Below, one piece after another: positions 56,414-64,000 of a stretch of 64,000 bases of DNA (the stretch's first letter is position 1; each line of letters opens with the position of its first letter). The notes beneath the pieces are model-generated. The model did not search any database. It had not been told where the DNA came from and saw nothing but the letters and a program-made list of their open reading frames with translations. A program made the position numbers and the translations under genes. This DNA is from Azolla caroliniana. Taxonomy: Eukaryota > Polypodiophyta. The stretch is from contig JBHGNT010000004.1 in assembly GCA_043228905.1 (NCBI GenBank), forward strand, positions 11,718,001 to 11,782,000, read 5' to 3'.

Positions 56414-58601
56414 ACGTCGTCGTTTTTCGACCTATAGTCGTTGCTCCTTATGGAGGAGAACCACGCAAGTGCGTCGACGAGCACACATGACGACAACAAG
56501 ATGTTGTACATGGAGGGAGATAGGCCCTATGGTTGTGGTGGATGAGGCGAGTCGGTGTGCAATGGAGGCAGCCGATGGGATCAAGGAAGAAGGCACCGAA
56601 GTGATGCCGACAACAAATCCAAACCCTCCAGAAACAGGGGGAGTCAAGGCGACGAGAACCGGGATGGGAAATCCGTCGCGGAATGCTGGTACTATGTCAA
56701 GAAAGGCCACAAGGAGAGCGAGTGCTGGAAGAAGCGTGTCGATTTGGTGAGGACCGGATCCAGATCAGGTTCCGGCCAAACCAAAAAGGGTAATCGACAA
56801 TGATCGCACTATGCCGAAGGATCCGGAAAAAGGGTTAGCCTTCGTGACGAGACACAACACGAACTCAATGAAGAAGTCCACCCCGAAATTGGACGAGGTG
56901 TGGTACGTAAACTCCGACGCGTCAAACCACATGACGTGCCACAAGGAGTGGTTCTCATACCTTGAGAAACCGATGCAATCGGGAGTATTCGCAACCGAAG
57001 ACGACATTCCACATCCGATCGTGAATGTCGGAGAAGTTCGCCTGAGCCATGTCGGGCAGAAAGGGAAACTCATGAACGTCTTACACATCTCAACAATCAT
57101 AAAGAATCTGGTGTCAGTCGGGCAGATCGTCGACCAGGGGATGCAAGTCCGGTTCACGCATCTCGGGTGCTTCATCGAGGAAGAAGGCCGAGTTATTGCG
57201 CAAGGGCGTAGAGACGGGAGGATGTTTATCCTCGACTAAAGTGACGGTGGCACGGTAATGTTCACGAAAGAACAAAAAGTCAAGTCGGATATCGACTTAT
57301 GGCACAAGCGGATAGGCCACGTCAACTATCAACGGCTTCAAAACGTGCAATCGAAACAAATGGTGTTCGGATTGCCCAAATTTAGTGGCCGAAGGGCACA
57401 AATTTGTGAAGCCTGCTAGTAAGGGAAGCAACATCGACTTCCTCTCCCTAATGAGCGTAACCGGAGCCAGAACAAGCTCGACTTGATACATTCTGATGTA
57501 TGGGCACAAAACGTTAGTCTTGGCGGGAGCCGATATTTCGTCTCCTTCATCAATGACTATACGTAGCACACGTGGATCTACCTCATCGAGAAGAAGAGTG
57601 AAGTCTTCGAATGTTTCCGGGACCTCAAAGGGTTTGTGGAAACGGAAACAGGAAGAAAGATCAAGTGCCTACGGTCAGATGGCGGGAAAGAGTACTTTTC
57701 TGGCCAATTCAGTTGCAGGTATACGCCGGAGCAAAATGGCGTAGCCGAAAGGAAACATCGGTCGATTGTAGAAGCGGCGCGGGCAATGCTGGAAGAAAAG
57801 AGCTTGCCCAAGTTCTATTGGGCCGAAGCGGTACGCACTGCAGTCTACATCCAGAATCGGATCAGAGAAAAAGTGTCGGCACATGAGTTATACTTCGGAA
57901 CGAAGCTGAATTTGCGACAATTAAGAGTTTTCGGTAGCATTGCGTATGTGCATGTACCGAGGGAGAAGCGGAGGAAGCTGGGTGTGAAAGCCGAGAAGGG
58001 TATCTTGGTCGGCTATTTGGACGAGCAGAAGGGTTATAAGTGTTATAACGCTCGCACCAAACAAACTCGCGTGAGCCGCGGTGTTGTGTTCGACGAGTCC
58101 GTGTCCTAGTACTTGCCTCCGGCTTCGGACCTCAACTCCAACTCTAGATCTCCAGACCCGAGTTTTGACGATGAGGTCAGCGAGGCTGAAATGTCTCCGG
58201 ATGAGCCTGAAATCGGGACCCGCGAAGAGAGTCTGATTTCATTTTGGTTAAGCGGACCGAATGGAGGATTGAGTCAGTTCGACTAGTCCGATGAAGAGCT
58301 GGCGAGTAGTGGAGACTCGGCCGTCCATTCCCCACGTCGGAAGCTGAGGAGATGGCTTATGCACAAGGAAAAAGGGAAGAAGAAGGTGTCAGATTACGGC
58401 ACGGATAGGAACGAGTCGGATCGATGCGAGTCTGACTCCGAGGGAAGTGATGACAGGTCTTCGAGAGCAAAGTCCGCATCGGCTAAGATAGCCTCAACGT
58501 AAGCTAATGAGCAATTATGTTGATCTACCCGCCAGAAGAACCCTGTTGTGGTTTTCAGATAATACGAGTACATGGCGCAACACTATGTGTACATGACCCG
58601 T
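56414..58601 (+). pseudogene. Copia F gag end, protease and integrase
   Basis: Resumes FFDLQSLLLMEENHASAST, with a CCHC-like knuckle WYYVKKGHKESECW near 56690-56730 (first Cys CWYYVKKGH). Protease: VWYVNSDASNHMTCHKEWF (56900-56950), where the catalytic DSG has become NSD. GAG-pre-integrase: DLWHKRIGHVNYQRL. Integrase: FVSFINDYT, CLRSDGGKEYFSGQF, TPEQNGVAERKHRSIVEAAR and FGSIAYVHVPREKRRKLG. The 57636-58109 segment is open for 157 codons. An acidic Ser-rich linker follows. The element is cut by gypsy G at 58602, before RT. Confidence 0.88.
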
Positions 58602-59222
58602 TGTCGTGAAGAAAACCGTCCCTTAGTGTAATCGGTGCATAGCGCGCGTGAACCGGCTCTTCACGCGTGCACGCTCTTTAATGTATATAATAGAGAATGG
58701 GGTACAAAGGTATATCCTAGGTAGTTAGATTCGGTAGGTAGGAAATTAATGAGGGAAACGGCTCCCCTCTTGAAGCTATAAAAGAGAGGGAGACACGGGA
58801 CAGAGAGGGATAAAATTTTATTGAGGAGGACGAAGTGCTGTCGGACCGAAACCGAACGCTTCTCCTCTGTTCGTTCTCCATCGCTCTTCTCTACAGGTTT
58901 TCGGGAGGCTCGCGCTGCTTCGAGGAACGCCCGTGTGCTTCCGGAAGCACCTCCATCCTATCCCCTTTCGTGCGCAGACGAGCAGACATCGGCATCTGTT
59001 CACCGGCCTGTTCGGTTGTAACCGCTCGCGTGCTCTGTTGTTTATTTGTCATTCATTAATATACAAACATTCGTGTCTCTCTGTCTCTGTGTCCATGAGT
59101 TTCTTTGCTCATACGTAACCGAGCGTCTCTCTCTTTCTCTTTCCCCTTCTATCACCTGCTCTTTGGTTCAAGACCCCAGTGGTCCCGCCTCGTTCTCCAC
59201 GCACGCGCGTAGCAACGCGACA
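58602..59222 (+). repeat. 5' LTR of gypsy G
   Basis: 621 bp, TGTCGTGAAGAAAACC...AACGCGACA. The TATA box GCTATAAAAGAGAGG is near 58774-58788. The U5 end contains GACCCCAGTGGTCCCGCCTCG, tying it to the solo LTRs at 4690-10427 and 55361-56413. The sequence after the LTR (tctttggtaaacccg) does not match a primer site that I recognise. Confidence 0.75.
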
Positions 59223-59239
59223 TCTTTGGTAAACCCGAC

Positions 59240-60937
59240 GTGAACGAGGTGGCAGAGGAGCAGAAGATGAGGGGGTCGGATCTTGCAGAGGCCATGGCTT
59301 CGGCCGTGGACCGGATAGTGAGCGTGCGCGAGGGCACCAGCGCCCTTGACAGGGCTATTGAGGCGATCATCGGTACGATCGGCCGGTTTAGTGGAAAGGA
59401 TGCCACGAGTTATTTGGCGTCCTACTGGGCGGAGATGTTGATGAGGGATATTCCGGGAGAGAGGCGTCTTGCCGGATTCCCTCGAGTGGCGATGCCGGGC
59501 ATCCATGCGGAGATGCTCGAGGTCCGGGCGGAGAGCCGGACCTGGGAGGAGTTCGAAGGACGGCTCCTGGAGAAATACGGGCTGGATGACGCGCTTCGAC
59601 TTTCGAATTGGGGCTTCATGGAGTGGGTGGAGTCCCCCAACAAAGGAAGAAATGCGTCGGTACTCCTCCGGGAGTTTGAGGAATGCTTTGTGCGCCTTTC
59701 GGCGCTCGATCGGATCGTTCTGGACACAAGTCGTGTCCTACTGTTTGTCAAATAGGTTGATGAACGGAATCGGGAGCAAGTGGGCTCCTTAATGGAAACC
59801 GAAGATGGGTTGACGGCCGACTGGGCCGCGGTAAAAAGAGTCTGCGGCCGCTTTGACAAGCGGTGGGAGTGGGTTGATACAGGGGCGACCGGGGCTGGTC
59901 CTGTCGCAGCAAGGAAGCTCGAACCGATACCGCAGGCGTGAAGGGAAGAGACCCGGGAGTGGCTCGAAACCGGTTCGGCTTCGACCGGCGTGGTCAGAGG
60001 CTCGTTCGGGGGAACAACTTTGGAGGAGTTGACACGGGTGGTAAAGGATCTCCAGAATTCCCAGGCTCGGAGGGAAGGCGGCGAACAGGCTCGTGACCGA
60101 CGGCCTCCGACAAGAAATAGGTGCATGTGGTGCGATGAGGTCGGCCACATCTGGAAAGACTGCGGAGACTTTGCGGAGGCTTTGAGAAGCCGGGTAGTGT
60201 ACCTGTGGGAAGGTCCGGTGCACGCTAGCGATACCCGGAGGGCCCTGAACCGAAACGACGGGCGAGGAGGAATGAAAAGGTTGATGGAAGAGGTAGCGGC
60301 CCGGCACGCGGAGACCATCCACTACTCGGGGTCAGCCGATATTCGGGTTGGAGGCAGCGAGGCCCGGAAGGAGAGCAAAGCTGGGTTCTGGCCGACGATG
60401 CTGGAAGGCCTCGCCGGTGCCCGACTAAGGAAAGACGAGGCGGACCGCGCGGAGAAGCGGGTCCAGGAGGTAACTGGGTGGAGTGACCCGGTCGAAGAAA
60501 AGACGGGTTTCGTCGAAGCAGCTTGCCAGCACTACGAGGCTCTAGTTGAAGACAAACGGGTAGGTAAAACCGGAGGGGCCGGACCCTCACAGAGATACGA
60601 AACCCGATTCGGGCCGAAACGAAACAAGGCCGGCGAGACCAATGCCCGGGATAACCACAAGAAGGGCGGATACCGGTTGGGCACGGAGATCGAAAGGACC
60701 ACGGACCTACGAAAGGTCCTGGAAGAACGAATCCTCGACAGTAAGGTGGAACTGTCGTTGCGGGAGGTGCTCGGAATCGCCAAGGAGTTCCACGACTCCA
60801 TCGTAGACTTGGTAAAGAGGAAGAGGCTGTCGACGGAGACAGAACCGGAAAGGCCGGTGGAGGTGCGGACGACGCACATAGAGGACATGGCGCTGGAAGA
60901 CGAGTGGGCGGAGAGCCACTATTCGAGGCCACACTAG
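59240..60937 (+). pseudogene. Gypsy G gag
   Basis: MNEVAEEQKMRGSDLAEAMA at 59240 opens a 171-codon frame of gag-like helical sequence (SYLASYWAEMLMRDIPGERR). A TAG at 59753-59755 and a frame change precede the second half, open at 59990-60937. This half has a CCHC knuckle CMWCDEVGHIWKDC at about 60122-60163 and a long charged C-terminal region. Base composition is clearly more GC-rich than copia and host DNA nearby. Gag is inactive as a single protein but has only a few lesions. Confidence 0.82.
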
Positions 60938-62166
60938 GCCCGAGCTACCACGGAAACCCCGGTCAAGATTGCAGATGTTCAGGAACCGGTGGTGGCGCTG
61001 GTGGACCACGGTTCGGAAATAAACCTGATGTCCATGGACTTCTACAAGAAGGGGAAATGGCCGATCAACACCAAGCACGGGTGGAAGATACAAGCGGCGA
61101 TGCGCGCCACTGAGGAACTACACGGGGCCTGCCCAAACGTGCGAGTCAAGATCGGCGACGTCGAGATAGACCAACACTTCTTTGTGCAGGAGACGTCCTC
61201 GCACCCGGTCATATTGGGAGAACCGTACATTATGGCAGCATGGATGGAGACCAAGGTGCTGGACAACGGGTCGGCTTATGCGAGGGTCAAGAGTCAAGAC
61301 GGGCGTCATTCGGTCCAGTTCCTGACGGTGAGACCGAACCACGAGCGAAACCGCGAGTCCCTCAATGGCGAGAACCGAGAGGTGTTTTAGAGAGGGCTGT
61401 CAAGGCGTGGGGCCGCGATAGTCCGGACATTCTGGGAAACCCCCACAAATGTACGATAGAGACGAAACCGAAGAAACCTTGTACCATAAGTAGGAAGTTT
61501 TGTTTCTCTGACAATGGAGGGTGTACGATAGTTGGCGTCGTTGGCCGAGAAAAGACGAGGGCGGAAGAGCGACTTCGGGCGTGCGGAGTTCTCGGGCCCA
61601 GCGAGGAAATCAACGGTGCCGTGGAGGCGGTCTCCTTCGACGATACCTTGGGAATACTGCGAGAGGTGGTCGGAGAGGGCCTTAAAGAGGACCGGACGAT
61701 ACCGGTTTGTTCGGAAGAGATGTACGAAGTCATCGCGGACTTCAGTCGGGGGCTCGAGTCGGATCAGACGGCCCGGGTTAACACGAAGTACAAGATTGTG
61801 GACCGGAAGGTAAGGCTAGTCGCGGCACCCTTACCGGAGGGCAGCGAGTTGCGAATCAAGGGGGTCGAGTCGGACCCCAGTCTACGAGATCCGGCTTGCA
61901 TAGGACACACCTTCACCGACAGAACTCTACGGGAGCTCAAAATCGGTGGGGGCGGGTTCCTACTGCCGGCGGAAGAAGACCGGTTTCGGAGAATGCTCGG
62001 AAGGCACGGGAAAGCCTTCGCATTCTCACCGGAAGAGATCAGGTGCGTAGACCCGACAGTCGTGAAGCCGATGGTGATATTCACGGTACCACATGTGCCG
62101 TGGAATCTCAAACCAATTCCGGTACCGAGAGCTCACATCCCGGAGCTGATGGAGCTGTTGAGGTAG
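60938..62166 (+). pseudogene. Gypsy G protease and linker to RT
   Basis: Protease-like segment VVALVDHGSEINLMSMDFYK (about 60986-61045), with His in the middle of the usual D-S/T-G triad, then HPVILGEPYIMAAWMETK, the flap/C-terminal region of retropepsins. A frame change between about 61240 and 61390 leads to a 61500-62166 frame ending in the pre-RT linker (FTVPHVPWNLKPIPVPRAHI), and a TAG stands at 62164-62166. Confidence 0.8.
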
Positions 62167-62538
62167 AAAGTCGATATGGGCATCCTCGAACCGTCGAGTG
62201 CCCCGTACTCGAACCGGTGGTTTACGGTACCGAAGAAGAACGGGACGTTGCGCTTCATTCAAGACCTGCAACCGGTCAACAGAGTGACCATTCGGAATGC
62301 AGGAATCAGACCAACGATAGACGAGTTCGCGGAGGCCTTCGCCGGAAGGTCGATCTACTCGGTCGGTGATCTGTACTCGGGATACGATCAGTTCCAACTA
62401 GCCGTGGAGAGGAGAGACATTACGACTATGCGGACTCCTCTCGGCCTAGTGCGGATGTGTACCCTGCCACAAGGAGGGACGAACTCGGTGGCCCACATGG
62501 TGAATGCGATGAACATGGTGCTCAGGGATTGTATCTCG
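62167..62538 (+). pseudogene. Gypsy G reverse transcriptase, truncated by copia I
   Basis: RT fingers and palm: FTVPKKNGTLRFIQDLQPVN, IYSVGDLYSGYDQFQLA (first catalytic Asp), LGLVRMCTLPQGGTNSVAHM. The frame is open from 62176 and cut at 62538 by the LTR of copia I before the second catalytic motif. The rest of G must lie beyond the window. Confidence 0.9.
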
Positions 62539-63127
62539 TGTTGGTAGACAGGTCCCTCCGGATGGAAAGGGAGAAGAACCGGATGGGGAGATCCCAACTG
62601 CGGATAGTCGGATGGTGTAGGCCCGACTGCGGATAGTCGGATGGTGTAGGCCCGACTGTGGAGAACCGGATGAAGCTCATCAAGGCTACATTTGTAAATA
62701 GCCGAAAAGTCATATTAGTATAAATATGACTTAGGGCAAACTTTTAGTTATGTTGTTGTCATTATTATTCTTCCTTGTTGGTGCAAGAAGAAATCAGAGC
62801 GCGTAACTGTACAGAGAGATAGAGAGAGAGAGAGAGAGACGAGGTCGTTGCCTCTGTTGTAACCGCCGCCTGTGGCGAAGATCTGTGAGCACGAGGTCGT
62901 TGCCTCAGTGATCTCACTGTTGTATATTTCTGCATAGTGACAGTTTGCAGCTTGTGGGCTGCCGTGGTTTTTTCCCCCTATTTTGGGGTTTTCCACGTAT
63001 ACCTCCTGTGCACCATTTCTCTCCCTTTTTTTTGTGTCGCGTTTTCATTACCTGTTTTTCTGTGTATGTAAAGAATCTCGGTTGCGGCTACCGAGCGTGG
63101 GACATAAGGAACATCGAGTTCTCTACA
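62539..63127 (+). repeat. 5' LTR of copia I
   Basis: 589 bp, TGTTGGTAGACAGGTCCC...TTCTCTACA. Same family as the LTRs of B and H. A 29-bp direct repeat (ggatagtcggatggtgtagg...) at about 62605-62660 and a GA tract near 62820 distinguish it. TATA-like AGTATAAATATGAC is near 62717. Confidence 0.9.
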
Positions 63128-63129
63128 AG

Positions 63130-63142
63130 TGGTATCAGAGCG
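63130..63142 (+). other. Primer-binding site of copia I
   Basis: TGGTATCAGAGCG, 2 nt after the LTR. Confidence 0.88.
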
Positions 63143-63157
63143 AGATCGACACAGAAA

Positions 63158-64000
63158 ATGGACGAATCGTTTGGCGGCATGTTCAAGCTCACCGGCTCCA
63201 ACTATTCAGTGTGGAAGTCGAAGATGAGGGACATGCTCGTGGTTAAAGACCTCTGGCTGCCGGTTCAGTTCGGGGACAAGAGACCGGACAAAATCGACGC
63301 CGCAATATGGGAGGTGATGCACATGAAGACAACGGCGTACATACAGTGCTTCATCGACATGAGCCTGTACAACAACTTCAATGAAGAAAGTAAGGCTCAT
63401 GAGCTCTGGGAGAAGATTGGCACAATGTTCCAGAACAAAAATACTGTCAATCAGGCGTCGGTATTCCGGAAGCTTGTAAGACTCTGGTACCAAGATGGCC
63501 ACAGCATGGCGGAGCATATGAATGCCTTCCAGGGGCTGATTCACCAGGCAACGTCATTGGAAGTACCTCTTGCCGATGAGGTCCTAGCGCTACTCCTGCT
63601 CGGTTCCCTCCTGGATAGCTGGGAGACGTTGGTTGTTACTTTGGGCAACGCCGGGCCGGAAGGAAAACGGATATCCCTAGCAAGAGTAAAATCGAGCTTG
63701 CTAGATGAGGAGGCTCGTCGGAAAGACAAAGATACGAGCTCCGACTCCAAAGCGCTCCTTACCGAATTGGAACGCGGAAGACAGAGAAACCGTAGTCCCC
63801 AGAACCGGGAGAAGTCGGGGACACGATCAAAGTCAAGGGGGAGGCCGACTTGCTTCTATTGCGGCAAGCCGGGACACTTCCAAAAGAACTGTCGGCATTT
63901 CCGTAAAGACAAGGAAACCGACGGTACCGATTCGAAGCAAACCCCGAACCGGAACGGTACCGACCGGAATGGTAAAGACCGGAGGGGTCCAGACCGGAAG
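63158..64000 (+). CDS. Copia I gag, open to the window edge
   Basis: From ATG 63158 (MDESFGGMFKLTGSNYSVWK) the frame is open for all 281 codons to the last base. This is the intact version of the gag that is broken in copies B and C. UBN2-type gag core (LWEKIGTMFQNKNTVNQ, SMAEHMNAFQGLIHQATSLE, LLLLGSLLDSWETLVVTLGN), then a basic region and a CCHC knuckle CFYCGKPGHFQKNC at about 63850-63891. An Arg/Asp/Asn-rich repeat (DRNGKDRRGPDRK) follows and runs off the window. It should continue into pol. As the innermost layer of its nest it is probably among the youngest elements here. Confidence 0.93.
   Translation, partial: MDESFGGMFKLTGSNYSVWKSKMRDMLVVKDLWLPVQFGDKRPDKIDAAIWEVMHMKTTAYIQCFIDMSLYNNFNEESKAHELWEKIGTMFQNKNTVNQASVFRKLVRLWYQDGHSMAEHMNAFQGLIHQATSLEVPLADEVLALLLLGSLLDSWETLVVTLGNAGPEGKRISLARVKSSLLDEEARRKDKDTSSDSKALLTELERGRQRNRSPQNREKSGTRSKSRGRPTCFYCGKPGHFQKNCRHFRKDKETDGTDSKQTPNRNGTDRNGKDRRGPDRK

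Noticed and set aside
59422-60318. 298-codon open frame on the minus strand
   Set aside because: It overlaps gypsy G gag antisense in GC-rich DNA, is Ser/Arg-rich and has no motif. It is a composition artefact.
60225-60932. 235-codon minus-strand frame
   Set aside because: Antisense to gypsy G gag with the same compositional cause; Pro/Ser/Arg-rich and lacking domains.

Overview
The window is nuclear DNA of a land plant (probably a vascular plant; I cannot name the species). It carries intron-containing genes with GT-AG boundaries, telo-box/CT-rich leaders, Ty1/copia and Ty3/gypsy retrotransposons with plant-type tRNA-Met primer sites (TGGTATCAGAG), a chromovirus, a hAT-type MITE and a tRNA-like SINE. 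Nothing suggests bacterial or organellar DNA.

Layout. (1) 1-17.3 kb is a nest of copia elements. An old minus-strand copia (D; 16885 down to about 476) is split by a plus-strand copia (B, 1322-12263). B runs through a shared LTR into a second partial internal region (C, to 13366). B's reverse transcriptase is interrupted by a gypsy-type solo LTR (4690-10427), which is itself interrupted by a minus-strand copia with both LTRs and a perfect 5-bp target duplication (B2, 4902-10025). (2) 17.3-34.5 kb is AT-rich and mostly non-TE. It holds the one convincing host gene, an RRM-RRM-SPOC protein of the FPA family (28238-31533, three coding exons). A leader-like region at 17.9-18.5 kb may be its distant 5' UTR. 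In between lie small tandem repeats, a hAT MITE and a hairpin array. LINE and copia remnants follow the gene. (3) 34.5-44.5 kb is a deleted copia (H) whose 5' LTR was hit by a young, almost complete chromovirus (34518-41531, minus). (4) 44.6-48 kb contains a two-exon, minus-strand transposase-like gene of a family I cannot name, with different tandem repeats on either side. (5) 48-52.6 kb holds a gypsy pol fragment followed by an unrecognised ORF region and an LTR on the opposite strand. (6) 52.6-54 kb is a GC-rich degenerate tandem array. (7) 54-64 kb is a second nest: copia F, carrying a solo LTR with a tRNA-like SINE, is cut by gypsy G, which is cut by copia I. The gag of copia I is fully open to the window edge.

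Most TE genes are pseudogenes with stops and frameshifts. The best preserved are the chromovirus gag-pol (one reading frame broken only by stop codons) and the gag of copia I. The FPA-like gene is expected to act in nuclear RNA processing and is not functionally linked to its neighbours. The least explained parts are the transposase-like gene with its flanking repeats, and the ORF region at 50.2-51.7 kb.
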